From the NCBI GenBank assembly GCA_002361735.1, contig DETS01000103.1, forward strand, positions 4,505-68,504: DNA of 64,000 nt. The letters run 5' to 3'. This document shows positions 1 to 9,237 of this stretch, piece after piece. Position numbers and translations under genes: made by a program. Position 1 is the first letter of the stretch. Each line of letters begins with the position of its first letter. Under the pieces are notes generated by a model. It was not told the origin of the DNA and ran no database searches. It was given only the letters and a program-made list of their open reading frames with translations. The DNA comes from Lachnospiraceae bacterium UBA3282 (GTDB lineage Bacteria > Bacillota > Clostridia > Lachnospirales > Lachnospiraceae).

Positions 1-1206
1 GATTATCAGATGTCGGCGATGATGATGGCCATCTATTTTCAGGGAATGACGAAGGAAGAGACGGCGGCCCTGACAATGGCGATGGCGCACAGCGGCGATA
101 TGCTGGATTTATCGGCAATCGACGGTATCAAGGTGGATAAACATTCCACCGGCGGCGTCGGAGATAAGACATCGATCGCGCTGACGCCGATGGTGGCGGC
201 CTGCGGCATCAGGATTGCCAAGATGAGCGGCAGAGGGCTGGGTCATACCGGAGGAACCATAGATAAACTGGAGAGCTTTGCAGGATTTTCAACCGGTATT
301 ACGGCGCAGCAATTCTTAAGACAGGTCAATGAGATCGGCATATCCATTATGGGCCAGACGCTGGACATTGCGCCGGCTGATAAGAAACTTTATGCTCTGC
401 GGGACGTAACCGCCACAGTGGATAATATGTCCTTAATTGCCAGCTCCATTATGAGTAAAAAACTGGCTTCAGGGGCAGATGCCATAGTGTTGGATGTGAA
501 GACCGGCAGCGGAGCTTTTATGAAAAAGGAAGAAGATGCCTTTGCTCTTGCAAAAGAAATGGTCGCCATTGGCAACAGAGCGGGCAGGAAAACAATCGCA
601 GTGGTGTCTGATATGGATCAGCCATTGGGTTGTGCGGTTGGTAATGCCTTGGAAGTGCAAGAAGCGATTGCGACTTTGAAAGGACAGGGGCCTTCCGATT
701 TTACGGAATTATGTATGACGCTGGGATCTTATATGCTGATGGCAGGCGGCAAGGCACAGGAGGAAGAAGAAGCCAGAAAAATGCTTCACGGGGTTATCGA
801 GGACGGAAGCGCATTGGAAAAACTTGCCATGTTTGTAAAAGCGCAGGGAGGAGATCCGGCGGCGGTGCAAGATCCATCCCTTCTTCCGCAAGCTGACATC
901 ATAGAAGAAATTACAGCCCAAGAGTCGGGTTATGTCCAAAGAATAGACTGTGAAGAGATTGGAATCTGTTCTTTGCTTCTGGGCGGCGGCAGAGAGACGA
1001 AGGAAAGTAAAATCGATCTGTCGGTGGGTCTTATCCTGCACAAAAAAACTGGAGATCCGGTAGCGCCTGGGGAGTCTCTGGCTTCTATTTATGCCAATGA
1101 TCCTCAGAAACTTGAGATGGCAAAAGAGCGTTTCCTGAAAGCGTATCACATCACCGCAGAAAAGAGCAGAAGACAGTCTTTGATCAAAGGAACGGTAATG
1201 GAATGA
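1..1206 (+). CDS. pdp: Pyrimidine-nucleoside phosphorylase, 5'-truncated by the window
   Basis: This is a nucleoside salvage enzyme that splits thymidine, deoxyuridine or uridine with phosphate into the base and (deoxy)ribose-1-phosphate in the cytosol. The open frame runs from base 1 without a start codon, so the N-terminus (some tens of residues) lies upstream. The visible part carries the family phosphate/nucleoside-binding signature [13 protein letters not shown] near the start, the [17 protein letters not shown] loop, and the C-terminal all-beta lobe with [14 protein letters not shown] ending. About 400 of the usual roughly 435 residues are visible. The next gene, yqfC, begins about 60 bp downstream, after a short segment holding a repeat. 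Identification is firm from these motifs; thymidine phosphorylase (deoA) is the closest alternative family. Confidence 0.93.
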   Translation, partial: DYQMSAMMMAIYFQGMTKEETAALTMAMAHSGDMLDLSAIDGIKVDKHSTGGVGDKTSIALTPMVAACGIRIAKMSGRGLGHTGGTIDKLESFAGFSTGITAQQFLRQVNEIGISIMGQTLDIAPADKKLYALRDVTATVDNMSLIASSIMSKKLASGADAIVLDVKTGSGAFMKKEEDAFALAKEMVAIGNRAGRKTIAVVSDMDQPLGCAVGNALEVQEAIATLKGQGPSDFTELCMTLGSYMLMAGGKAQEEEEARKMLHGVIEDGSALEKLAMFVKAQGGDPAAVQDPSLLPQADIIEEITAQESGYVQRIDCEEIGICSLLLGGGRETKESKIDLSVGLILHKKTGDPVAPGESLASIYANDPQKLEMAKERFLKAYHITAEKSRRQSLIKGTVME

Positions 1207-1214
1207 CGTTAGCT

Positions 1215-1234
1215 GCGAAGCAAATTTACTTTTG
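1215..1234 (+). repeat. Short repeat copy 1 (GCGRAGCAAATTTACTTTT family)
   Basis: The segment GCGAAGCAAATTTACTTTTG just after the first gene recurs with only two differences at 15983-16002, in the aspS leader. Both copies lie between genes. Here the palindromic left arm seen in the second copy is mostly missing. Likely a small dispersed intergenic repeat; function unknown. Confidence 0.5.
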
Positions 1235-1268
1235 GTATGAAATCAGGAATTCTGACATATAGTGTACC

Positions 1269-1568
1269 ATGAAAAGAAATCATAAACGGCCGCCATTTAA
1301 AACTTTATCCGATTCCAGAGAACTGATTGTGGAATCTTTGAAACTCCCCAAAGATACGATGCTTGGGGCCGCTATTGTGACCATAACGGGAAACAGAGAA
1401 GCTTTCATCGAAAACTATAAAGGGATTCTGGAATACACCACAGAGTCTATCGTCTTACAAGGCAAAAATTGCAAGATATGCTTTGAGGGGAAACAGCTGT
1501 CCATAGACTATTACACCAACGAAGACATGAAAATCAGTGGTACCATAGATACCGTGAAATATTTCTGA
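1269..1568 (+). CDS. yqfC: Sporulation protein YqfC
   Basis: A 99-residue protein of the YqfC family, a small protein conserved in endospore formers and, in Bacillus, made in the mother cell under sigma-E; its biochemical role is not established. The sequence has the family pattern: a LPKDTMLGAAIVTITGNRE segment (residues about 28-46), then an ENYKGILEYT stretch and a C-terminal beta-rich part ending in SGTIDTVKYF. No signal peptide or membrane segment is visible. It is followed after 13 bp by yqfD, the same gene order as in other Clostridia and Bacilli, and this order supports the call. The upstream ribosome binding site is weak. Confidence 0.87.
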   Translation: MKRNHKRPPFKTLSDSRELIVESLKLPKDTMLGAAIVTITGNREAFIENYKGILEYTTESIVLQGKNCKICFEGKQLSIDYYTNEDMKISGTIDTVKYF

Positions 1569-1581
1569 TAAGGAGGGTGTA

Positions 1582-2826
1582 ATGCTTCATTGGATACAGT
1601 ATATCAAGGGCTATGTGACGATCAAAGTGTGGGGATATTCCACGGAACGTCTTCTGAATCTTTGCGGCAATCATGATATTTTAGTCTGGGGGATTAAGGA
1701 CCACGGTGATTATCATACCATGAATATCAGCGTGCAGGGCTTTTTTGCGCTAAAGCCGCTGCTCAAGAAGACAGGAACCAGGGCGGCCGTCTTACAAAGA
1801 TATGGACTGCCTTTTTTTGTGTCCAGAATGTACCGCCGAAAGATCTTTGTGATCGGGCTGATGGCCTGTATGGTATTCTGGATTTTGACTTCCGGGTATA
1901 TCTGGAATATTCAGATTGAAGGGAATTTTGCCCTGACGGAAGATGTGTTGTTAGATTATCTTGCATCCCAGGGCGTCCATACTGCCATGAAAAAGAGCAA
2001 ACTGAAGATAGAAGATTTGGAACGGTCGCTTCGGGAAGATTATGATTTGATCACCTGGACCTCTGTACAGCTAAATGGTACAACACTCTTAGTCCATATT
2101 AAAGAAAATGAGATGCCAGAATATGACCAGACCGGTCAAACACAGGCAGGAGAAGGAATGGATCTGATCGCAGCCCGGTCAGGTACGGTATCTTATATCA
2201 TCACCAGAAGCGGTGTGCCTCAGGTATCTCTTGGAGATACTGTCGAAAAAGGAGACATTCTGGTAAGTGGTGCCGTACCGGTCTATAACGAGGACGCCAC
2301 AGTGCGCAGATATCAGTTTGTAGAATCAGATGCAGATATTATCCTGCGATATGGAGAAGATATACGGGTGGAAAAAAATACGGCCTATGAAGAAAAGCGT
2401 TATACCGGAGCGCAGGAAAATATCTATGTATTAGGAACCGGAGACCGGGAATGGAGTCTGCGGATCAGAAAAATTCCCTATCAATCCTATGACAGCAGTG
2501 AGGAGAAAAAACAGGTAAAACTCCTGGATCATTTATATCTTCCCATTTCTTATGGTCATAAAACCGTAAGGGAGTACGAAATCATAGAACAAAAGCATAC
2601 GGAAGAAGAGATGAAAACGTTAATGCAGGAGGAATGGGATAAAATTATCTCAACTTTAGAGGAAAAAGGGGTACAAATTGCCGGAAAAAATGTTACAATA
2701 AAAAAGAATGATACAAAATGGGTGTTGATTGCCCATATGCAGCTTGAAGAGTCGGCAGTAGAACTGGTGCCCACCAGTACAGAACCTGTAGAAGAGCAGA
2801 TAGGGGAAGAAGAAACGGCTCAATAG
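1582..2826 (+). CDS. yqfD: Sporulation protein YqfD
   Basis: A 414-residue YqfD-family protein with one membrane anchor around residues 88-110 (KIFVIGLMACMVFWILTSGY) between a short cytosolic N-terminal domain and a large outside domain. In Bacillus YqfD is required for spore formation and works with YqfC in the mother cell; the molecular function is unknown. The outside part resembles a FtsQ/POTRA-like start (IEGNFALTEDVLLDYL) followed by a beta-rich region with ARSGTVSYIITRSGVPQVSLGD, typical of the family. The start is supported by AAGGAGG seven bases upstream. Directly followed by phoH, as in related genomes. Confidence 0.9.
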   Translation: MLHWIQYIKGYVTIKVWGYSTERLLNLCGNHDILVWGIKDHGDYHTMNISVQGFFALKPLLKKTGTRAAVLQRYGLPFFVSRMYRRKIFVIGLMACMVFWILTSGYIWNIQIEGNFALTEDVLLDYLASQGVHTAMKKSKLKIEDLERSLREDYDLITWTSVQLNGTTLLVHIKENEMPEYDQTGQTQAGEGMDLIAARSGTVSYIITRSGVPQVSLGDTVEKGDILVSGAVPVYNEDATVRRYQFVESDADIILRYGEDIRVEKNTAYEEKRYTGAQENIYVLGTGDREWSLRIRKIPYQSYDSSEEKKQVKLLDHLYLPISYGHKTVREYEIIEQKHTEEEMKTLMQEEWDKIISTLEEKGVQIAGKNVTIKKNDTKWVLIAHMQLEESAVELVPTSTEPVEEQIGEEETAQ

Positions 2827-2855
2827 CTGTACTTTGGAAAGGCGATATCAAAATT

Positions 2856-3866
2856 ATGGGAGAATATACCGTCAGCATAGATGTGCCTGTAGTGCACATG
2901 CAGAATCTGTTTGGGGAATATGACGCGCATATCAAAAAAATGGAAGATGATCTGGGTGTCATGATCATAAACAGAGACGGGGCTGTGCGTATAAGCGGCG
3001 GGAAGGAAGCAGTAGAACAGGCAGTCCGTATTGTGCAAGATCTGTTGCTCCTGTCAGAGAGAGGAAATATCTTGGAAGAACAAAATATAGAATACGCCAT
3101 AGAACTTGGCAGAGAACATCAGGAAGATATGCTGCTTGAGATGGACAGCGACTGTATCTGTCACACTGTAAGCGGTAAACCTGTTAAACCAAAGACACTT
3201 GGTCAAAAACATTATGTGGATGCCATTCGGGATCATATGATCGTGTTCGGGATCGGCCCGGCAGGTACCGGTAAGACGTATCTGGCCATGGCTATGGCCG
3301 TAACTGCTTTCAAAAATAATGAGGTGAGCAGGATCATCCTTACCAGACCGGCCATTGAAGCCGGTGAGAAACTGGGATTTTTGCCCGGTGACTTACAGAG
3401 TAAAGTAGATCCTTACCTGCGGCCGCTCTATGATGCACTGTATCAGATTATGGGTGCGGAAAGTTTTGCAAGGAATACGGAGAAAGGACTGATCGAGGTG
3501 GCGCCCCTTGCCTATATGCGGGGCAGAACGCTGGATAATGCGTATATTATTCTGGATGAGGCACAAAATACCACGCCCGCCCAGATGAAGATGTTCCTGA
3601 CCCGTATCGGCTTCGGCTCCAAGGTAGTGATCACCGGGGATGCTTCCCAGAAAGATCTTGCGCCGGATACCAAGTCAGGGCTTGATGTGGCAGCCAGAGT
3701 ACTGTCCAGAATAGATGACATTGCTTTTTGCAAATTGTCCAGTAAGGATGTGGTAAGGCATCCGTTGGTACAAAAGATTGTGAAAGCTTATGATGATTAT
3801 GAGGCAAGAGAAGCAAGACATACCGAAAAACAGAGAAACAGGAACTATGAACGTGGGAAAAAATAA
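2856..3866 (+). CDS. phoH: PhoH-family ATPase
   Basis: A 336-residue cytosolic P-loop ATPase of the PhoH family. The Walker A motif GPAGTGKT lies near residue 134 and the Walker B region ILDEAQNTTPAQMKMFL near residue 232, followed by GDASQKDLAP (sensor/helicase-like motif). The first 100 residues form a KH-like/PhoH-specific N-terminal part. The family is linked to RNA metabolism by its constant neighbourhood with ybeY; a precise reaction is not established. It is embedded in the yqfC-yqfD-phoH-HD-ybeY series, which is the conserved arrangement. The start follows a GGAAAGG site. The 3' end lies 20 bp past the start of the next gene. Confidence 0.93.
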   Translation: MGEYTVSIDVPVVHMQNLFGEYDAHIKKMEDDLGVMIINRDGAVRISGGKEAVEQAVRIVQDLLLLSERGNILEEQNIEYAIELGREHQEDMLLEMDSDCICHTVSGKPVKPKTLGQKHYVDAIRDHMIVFGIGPAGTGKTYLAMAMAVTAFKNNEVSRIILTRPAIEAGEKLGFLPGDLQSKVDPYLRPLYDALYQIMGAESFARNTEKGLIEVAPLAYMRGRTLDNAYIILDEAQNTTPAQMKMFLTRIGFGSKVVITGDASQKDLAPDTKSGLDVAARVLSRIDDIAFCKLSSKDVVRHPLVQKIVKAYDDYEAREARHTEKQRNRNYERGKK

Positions 3867-5052
3867 GAAAAATGTATGGAAGAGAATATTGATATTTACA
3901 TTGATGTTTATCGCTGCCGGCGGTATCACCTATCTTGGCTGTCTGTTGCATCAGAACAAGCCGGATTTACTGCTTCGTAATGTGGTGATGATCCTTGCGG
4001 GAACGGGCGCCGTGATTTTTTCTTTTGTTTTGAGTGAAATCAACGGGTTCTTTATCTATCATAATGAGGGGCGTTATGGCAGGTTTGCCTTGATGTATCT
4101 GCTCAGTCTGTGCGTCGCCGCATCTTTGCCGTATCTTCCCGTATCGGGATGGCCTTTTTTAGTCATTTTTGTATTGCTTGGCGTATTCAGCAACGGTATG
4201 ACCGGGCTTGCGGCGGGCAGCCTGTGCCTGCTTTTGGCCGTCAATTTTGCCGGCTGTGATTACGCTATTTTCTGGCTGTATTTTATCAGCGGACTGGCCG
4301 GGATTCTGGTATTCAGTACCTTGGATGATGATTTCAGGGTAGGTCTTCCCCTGTTGATTTCCATACTGGTACTGGCCTTATGTCTTATGGGCAATGTGAT
4401 TTTGTTTGTCAATGCCAAACTGTCTATTGGACAGTTTACGATTCCGGCTGTCAATCTCATGGTTTCCTGTATTTTGCTGCTGGTCAGTCTTAAGATGTTC
4501 AGTTCTACCGTCATTCACAGATATCGGGAAAAATACATGGAAATAAACGATCCGGAATGTCCCCTTTTAGTGCAGCTGAAAGAAAAATCCAAGGAAGAGT
4601 ACTATCATGCCATTCATACGGCTTACCTGGGCGATAAGATTGCCAAGAGTCTGGAGATCGATGATGCTGCGGTAAAAGCCTGCGGATATTATCATAGAAT
4701 CGGCATGCTGCGGGGAGAAAACACCTGGGAGAATGTGGCTGCAATCTGCGATGAATATCATTTCCCGCCTAAGACCAAGAGTATTTTGAAAGAATATGTG
4801 GATACAAATTCCAAAGTGGTATCGAAGGAGACCATCGTGGTGCTTTTTGCAGACTGCATCGTTTCCTCCATCTTATATCTGTTCGACAAAGATCCCAAAG
4901 CGGAACTGGATTATGAGCAGTTGATCGATACGGTATTTCAGAAGAAATTTGAGACAGATGAACTGTGGGGCAACGAGATTTCCTTAGCGCAGCTTCACGA
5001 AATGAAACGCATTTTTATTCAGGAGAAACTTTATTATGACTTCTTACGTTGA
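3847..5052 (+). CDS. PgpH-like membrane protein with degenerate HD domain
   Basis: A 401-residue protein with six or seven hydrophobic segments in residues 12-220, then a cytosolic domain that aligns by eye with the C-terminal HD domain of PgpH/YqfF (7TM-HD) c-di-AMP phosphodiesterases. It sits exactly where that gene normally lies, between phoH and ybeY. Two departures are clear: the large extracytoplasmic 7TMR-HDED region is absent (PgpH is about 700 residues), and the metal-binding HD pair is lost, with YHRIGML in place of YHDIGK. The later Asp in LFADCIVSS is kept. It is therefore probably not an active phosphodiesterase. The ATG at 3847 (AGGA five bases before) is preferred to 3790, which would overlap phoH by 77 bp. 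Confidence 0.72.
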   Translation: MNVGKNKKNVWKRILIFTLMFIAAGGITYLGCLLHQNKPDLLLRNVVMILAGTGAVIFSFVLSEINGFFIYHNEGRYGRFALMYLLSLCVAASLPYLPVSGWPFLVIFVLLGVFSNGMTGLAAGSLCLLLAVNFAGCDYAIFWLYFISGLAGILVFSTLDDDFRVGLPLLISILVLALCLMGNVILFVNAKLSIGQFTIPAVNLMVSCILLLVSLKMFSSTVIHRYREKYMEINDPECPLLVQLKEKSKEEYYHAIHTAYLGDKIAKSLEIDDAAVKACGYYHRIGMLRGENTWENVAAICDEYHFPPKTKSILKEYVDTNSKVVSKETIVVLFADCIVSSILYLFDKDPKAELDYEQLIDTVFQKKFETDELWGNEISLAQLHEMKRIFIQEKLYYDFLR

Positions 5053-5536
5053 GAATGAAACCGAAGTTGTTTTTACGTTTGATTGTAAAGAATTGGTGGA
5101 TCGGATCATGGAACAGGTCATGGAAATGGAAAACTGTCCTTATGAGACTTCGGTGAATCTCCTCATAACAGATAACGAAGGCATCCGGGAATACAATAAA
5201 AATTACAGAAATATAGATCAGGAAACGGACGTTTTGTCATTTCCCAATCTCTTCTTTGAAACGGCCGGCGATTTTGATTTTGCAAAGGAAAATGAGGCGG
5301 ACTGTTTCGACTTAGACAGCGGGGAACTTCTGCTGGGTGATATTATTTTGTCTGTGGACCGTATACAGGAACAAGCGAAAGCGTATGGTCACAGTCTGCT
5401 TCGGGAATTTGCGTTTCTGACCGCACATAGTATGTTTCATCTGTGCGGCTATGATCATGTAGAGTCTGCGGATGCAGCCGTGATGGAAGAAAAACAGGAA
5501 GAAGTGCTCAAGAGACTTCATATTACACGAGGATAA
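5036..5536 (+). CDS. ybeY: Endoribonuclease YbeY (rRNA maturation)
   Basis: A 166-residue zinc-dependent RNase of the YbeY/UPF0054 family, which acts in 16S rRNA 3' end maturation and ribosome quality control. The zinc-binding signature HSMFHLCGYDH with its three histidines lies around residues 130-140, and the family marker NYRNIDQETDVLSFP is at about residues 58-72. The gene starts 17 bp inside the end of the HD-protein gene, which suggests translational coupling. The position after phoH is conserved across bacteria. In many genomes a diacylglycerol kinase and era follow; here a flippase gene follows instead. Confidence 0.95.
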   Translation: MTSYVENETEVVFTFDCKELVDRIMEQVMEMENCPYETSVNLLITDNEGIREYNKNYRNIDQETDVLSFPNLFFETAGDFDFAKENEADCFDLDSGELLLGDIILSVDRIQEQAKAYGHSLLREFAFLTAHSMFHLCGYDHVESADAAVMEEKQEEVLKRLHITRG

Positions 5537-5542
5537 ACAGCA

Positions 5543-7207
5543 ATGCGAATACAATTCATGATGAAAAATTTAAAAACCCACATTGTCATGTCTGCCGGAA
5601 TCGTTTCCTATATGATTCTTCTTATGATGCGGATTCCCCTTGCCAATATAATCGGAGATGCAGGAATGGGATTGTTTGCACCTGCCTTTGAACTTTTTAT
5701 CTTAATTACATTGATCACATCCTACAGTATGTCGAGAGCTATGTCAGGACTCATCCGCTATCGGGTGAAGCGGGAGCGTTACCGCAATGCTGCTAAGGTG
5801 TTTCGCGCGGCCTTTTTTCTGGATCTTGTAATCAGCTGTCTGGCGGCGGCGCTTCTGCTTGTGTTGGCCACAGTGATCGCGGATGTGCTTGTGTTGGAAC
5901 ACTTAAGTCGCATGGCGCTTCTGGCGGCGGCACCGGCGGTTATTTTTGCGGCATTTATCGGCACTTTCAGAGGATATTTTAATGGATATGGGCTGGGCGT
6001 TCTGGTGGCACATTCCCAGTATATTGAAAAGATATCCATGGTGATTTGTGTTCTTTTATGCGGCAATGCTTTCCAGAAATATGGAGAAAATGTGGCGGCG
6101 CTTCTTTTGTCGGATTCCTATGCTTATGCCTATGGAGCCCTGGGAGCCATGCTTGGCGTGCTGCTCTCCCAGATTATTACCACCATATATCTTCTGGTAA
6201 TTTATGCGGTCTATTCCGTAACGCTGCGGGGAAGATTGGGACAGGATATGAATAAACGGCTGGAGACGCAGTACTCGATTCAAAAGATGATTCTGTCAGG
6301 CTTGATTCCTCTTTGTCTGGTTGCTGTATTTTCTAATTGGTATATGTTGTTTGATCAGCGGTTTTTAAATTATTATATGAATATGACAGGACAGGGTGAT
6401 GTACGTACCAGACAGTGGGGCGGTTACTATGGCAGGTTTGCCGTTTTAATTGGACTTGGTACGGCAGTTTGCTGTCTGGCAGTCTATCCGCTGATTGGCA
6501 AAATAAACAGTTCTTATGACAGGGAAGAATACCGTCCTATGCGGGATAGAATTGCCAAAGCAGTACGGCGGCTCAGTATCACGGCATTTCCGTTTACGGT
6601 CTATCTTGCAGTGCTTTCTTCCTCCTTAATCCGGTTGACTTACGGAAATAAATCGGCCAGTATCGCGGCGAAAGAGGTCAGCAAAATGCTGGTACCGGCA
6701 ATGCAGAAAGGAACAATCCTTATTCTGTTGTTTGGTTTTTCCTTTTTGTTTGCACAGCTTTTATACAAACTGAATATGATCCGGGAATTGTTTTTTACCG
6801 TTATGATCTCCTCTCTTGTTCACCTGGCAGCCGGTTATCTGCTGATACATAAGCTGCTGCTGGGAGTAAACGGGCTGATTGTTGCGCTGATTCTTATGTT
6901 TGGCGTCTATGCGTCTCTTTCTTTTCTCTTTGTCAGCAGATATGTCAGGTACAGGCAGGACTGGTTAGCGGGCGTCGCTTTTCCGGCAATCGCCGCAGGC
7001 GTATCCGGAGTAGTCGTTTTTTTGCTGCAAATGGTGTTGGTGGAAGCCGCCGGTGATCTGGTTACGGTTCTGGTTGCCTGCCTGGCAGGGGTATTTGTTT
7101 ATATTTTTCTGCTTATGGCGCTTCGGGTCATTGGAGAAGCAGAGTTGTCCAGGATGCCTTTGGGATTTTTCTTTATCCTGCTTGGCAAAAATCTTGGTAT
7201 TTTATAA
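5543..7207 (+). CDS. MOP-superfamily flippase (SpoVB/MurJ-like polysaccharide transporter)
   Basis: A 554-residue integral membrane protein with about 12-14 hydrophobic helices over its full length, in the pattern of the multidrug/oligosaccharidyl-lipid/polysaccharide (MOP) flippase superfamily. The N-terminal helix region IVSYMILLMMRIPLANIIGDAGMG and the FRGYFNGYG segment near residue 140 are typical of the SpoVB/PST branch, whose members move lipid-linked sugars across the membrane; SpoVB itself is needed for spore cortex synthesis. Whether this one handles lipid II, a cortex precursor or another glycan cannot be told. It starts six bases after ybeY. A substrate link to the distant glycan island is not indicated. 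Confidence 0.8.
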   Translation: MRIQFMMKNLKTHIVMSAGIVSYMILLMMRIPLANIIGDAGMGLFAPAFELFILITLITSYSMSRAMSGLIRYRVKRERYRNAAKVFRAAFFLDLVISCLAAALLLVLATVIADVLVLEHLSRMALLAAAPAVIFAAFIGTFRGYFNGYGLGVLVAHSQYIEKISMVICVLLCGNAFQKYGENVAALLLSDSYAYAYGALGAMLGVLLSQIITTIYLLVIYAVYSVTLRGRLGQDMNKRLETQYSIQKMILSGLIPLCLVAVFSNWYMLFDQRFLNYYMNMTGQGDVRTRQWGGYYGRFAVLIGLGTAVCCLAVYPLIGKINSSYDREEYRPMRDRIAKAVRRLSITAFPFTVYLAVLSSSLIRLTYGNKSASIAAKEVSKMLVPAMQKGTILILLFGFSFLFAQLLYKLNMIRELFFTVMISSLVHLAAGYLLIHKLLLGVNGLIVALILMFGVYASLSFLFVSRYVRYRQDWLAGVAFPAIAAGVSGVVVFLLQMVLVEAAGDLVTVLVACLAGVFVYIFLLMALRVIGEAELSRMPLGFFFILLGKNLGIL

Positions 7208-7301
7208 GAGATGACAGCCGCAAAATAGTCTTGTCTGAATAAAAATCAGGAATTGACTGATACTGATTACAGGAAATCCGATAAGAAAGGTCAGTGATAG
7301 G

Positions 7302-7976
7302 ATGAAACTTGTAAGACGTATCAGTTTTTTGCTGATTCTGTCTGCTGTAATGCTGGGTCTTGGAGGTTACGGGGCTTTGAAGGCGGAAGAGTTTTTTTAT
7401 CCCAACAAATACCAGAACCAGGAAAGGTACACAACGGGAAAACAGACAGCACGGACAGCAAAACAGGCAATATCAAAGGAGCAGGAAGAACCGGAAGAGG
7501 AACAGGTCATTGAAGCTTCTGTGGAAGGAAAGCCGGTGGTAACGGCCGATACCCTGTATTTAGTGGAGACGGTGGATCTTTCGGAAGGGAAAGTAGAGGA
7601 ACAAGAAGAAACTCTGCCTTTTAAGTACATCGGCCTTGACAGAGAGGGCCTTCTAAATGAACTATCCTTTTATGACAGCAATCCGCCGCTTGCGGAACGG
7701 GAGCTTGGATTTGAAACCATAGAACTTACGGCTTTTTCCAAAGACCGGATTGCCGTATGTAAATATTATCGCCCTAAGAAAGAAAACAAAGGATTTTATC
7801 TGATGGTGGCAGATCATTTTATCGTGGTATACGAGGAGGATAAGAAGACCCTGTATATGAACACGGACATTTTGTTGGAAGATCTTGATGATGATTTGCA
7901 GGCACAGATTATTTGTGGTAAATATATGGAGAACGAAGAGGCATTGTATCATTTTCTGGAATCTTATTCCAGTTGA
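7302..7976 (+). CDS. Membrane-anchored protein with BofC-like C-terminus
   Basis: A 224-residue protein with an N-terminal signal anchor (residues about 5-27, ISFLLILSAVMLGLGGYGAL), a Glu/Gln-rich linker (residues 45-75) and a C-terminal soluble domain. The last 60 residues (YLMVADHFIVVYEEDKKTLY followed by LLEDLDDDLQ and LYHFLES) have the pattern of the BofC C-terminal domain found in many clostridial anchored proteins; BofC regulates the forespore signal to pro-sigma-K processing in Bacillus. The assignment is by pattern only. It has AGAAAGG upstream and ends on the TTGA shared with the region before the next gene, so it is probably co-transcribed with the following flavoprotein. Confidence 0.6.
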   Translation: MKLVRRISFLLILSAVMLGLGGYGALKAEEFFYPNKYQNQERYTTGKQTARTAKQAISKEQEEPEEEQVIEASVEGKPVVTADTLYLVETVDLSEGKVEEQEETLPFKYIGLDREGLLNELSFYDSNPPLAERELGFETIELTAFSKDRIAVCKYYRPKKENKGFYLMVADHFIVVYEEDKKTLYMNTDILLEDLDDDLQAQIICGKYMENEEALYHFLESYSS

Positions 7977-7990
7977 CGCTAGGAGAGAGC

Positions 7991-9229
7991 ATGAACAGAA
8001 AAATTGCAGTGATCGGCGGAGGGGCCGCCGGGATGATGGCGGCTGTGCAGGCGGCCAGGGCAGGAGCCCTGGTCACAATCTATGAGAGAAATGACAGAAT
8101 CGGCAAAAAAATTCTGTCCACAGGAAACGGGAAATGTAATTTTTCTAACGAGAAAATGGATCTGTCCTGTTATTATGGAAGCGGCAGAAAATTAATTCCT
8201 GTCATATATGAAACTTTCGGTGTATCAGAAACAAAAAGGTTCTTTCAGAATCTGGGGATGCGGATCAAAGCAGTAAACGGTTATCTTTATCCTGCCAGCG
8301 GACAGGCATCTACCGTACTGGATCTGTTTCGCTATGAGCTTGCAGAACTTTCCGTAATGATACATACAGGACAACAAGTCACAGGCATAACCCCCTCCGG
8401 TAATGGTATCATAGTAAAGACAGAACAAGGCGGCGGACAGTATGATGCGGTAATTCTCACTTGCGGCGGGGCCGCGGCACCGGATACGGGTTCCGACGGT
8501 GCCGGATGGAAGCTGGCCAGACAGCTGGGACATCATATAATTCCTGTAGTACCTGCGTTGACAGCCCTTCGGTGTAAAGAGACATATTATAAACAAGTGG
8601 CAGGTGTACGGTGCGATGCGAAACTTACCTTATATGTGGAAGGCGGTATTGTCTGTGAAGAGCGGGGTGAGCTGCAACTGACAGATTACGGTATCTCCGG
8701 CATCCCGGTTTTTCAGATCAGCCGGCACGCTGCTTATGCCCTGCGAGAGCAGAAACATACCATTGTAACGATTTCTTTCCTGCCGGATTATGATCAACAA
8801 ACCTATGAAATGTTTTGGCAGGAACGTCTGCAACGCCAGTCAGGACAAACCATGGAAGCTTTTCTGACCGGAATAGTCAACAAAAAGATTAACTTACTTC
8901 TGCTTCATCTGGCAGGCATCAAAGCTGCGGAGACAGCCGGGATGATCTCTGAAAGTGCCATGCGGAAGTTGCAGAATCTTTATCGTTGTCTGGAAGCAGA
9001 AGTTACCGGTACCAATCCTTTTGCAAAAGCACAGGTGAGTGCCGGCGGTATAGACTGTGCGGAAGTAATGGAAAATCTTGCTTCCCGAATCATACCGGGG
9101 CTTTATTTTGCGGGAGAAATTCTGGACGTGGATGGTATCTGCGGCGGATACAATCTGCAATGGGCTTTTAGCAGTGGAACCGTCGCCGGCAGGGCGGCGG
9201 CCGGTCAAGTAAACAGAGAAAAGAGATAA
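7991..9229 (+). CDS. HI0933/YhiN-family flavoprotein
   Basis: A 412-residue FAD-binding protein of the HI0933 (YhiN) family; substrate and reaction are unknown for the family. The dinucleotide-binding motif GGGAAGMMAAVQAA is at residues 9-22, the family signature STGNGKCNFSN around residues 45-55, and the closing FAD motif GLYFAGEILDVDGICGGYN near residues 370-390. The start at 7991 is chosen because AGGAG lies six bases before it; an upstream TTG at 7973 would add six residues. It is followed after 8 bp by another flavoprotein gene, so the two are probably one operon. Confidence 0.88.
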   Translation: MNRKIAVIGGGAAGMMAAVQAARAGALVTIYERNDRIGKKILSTGNGKCNFSNEKMDLSCYYGSGRKLIPVIYETFGVSETKRFFQNLGMRIKAVNGYLYPASGQASTVLDLFRYELAELSVMIHTGQQVTGITPSGNGIIVKTEQGGGQYDAVILTCGGAAAPDTGSDGAGWKLARQLGHHIIPVVPALTALRCKETYYKQVAGVRCDAKLTLYVEGGIVCEERGELQLTDYGISGIPVFQISRHAAYALREQKHTIVTISFLPDYDQQTYEMFWQERLQRQSGQTMEAFLTGIVNKKINLLLLHLAGIKAAETAGMISESAMRKLQNLYRCLEAEVTGTNPFAKAQVSAGGIDCAEVMENLASRIIPGLYFAGEILDVDGICGGYNLQWAFSSGTVAGRAAAGQVNREKR

Positions 9230-9237
9230 GAAACATT

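Noticed and set aside
709..1149. Open frame of 146 codons opposite the nucleoside phosphorylase gene
   Set aside because: Shadow frame of a well-identified enzyme; no independent support.
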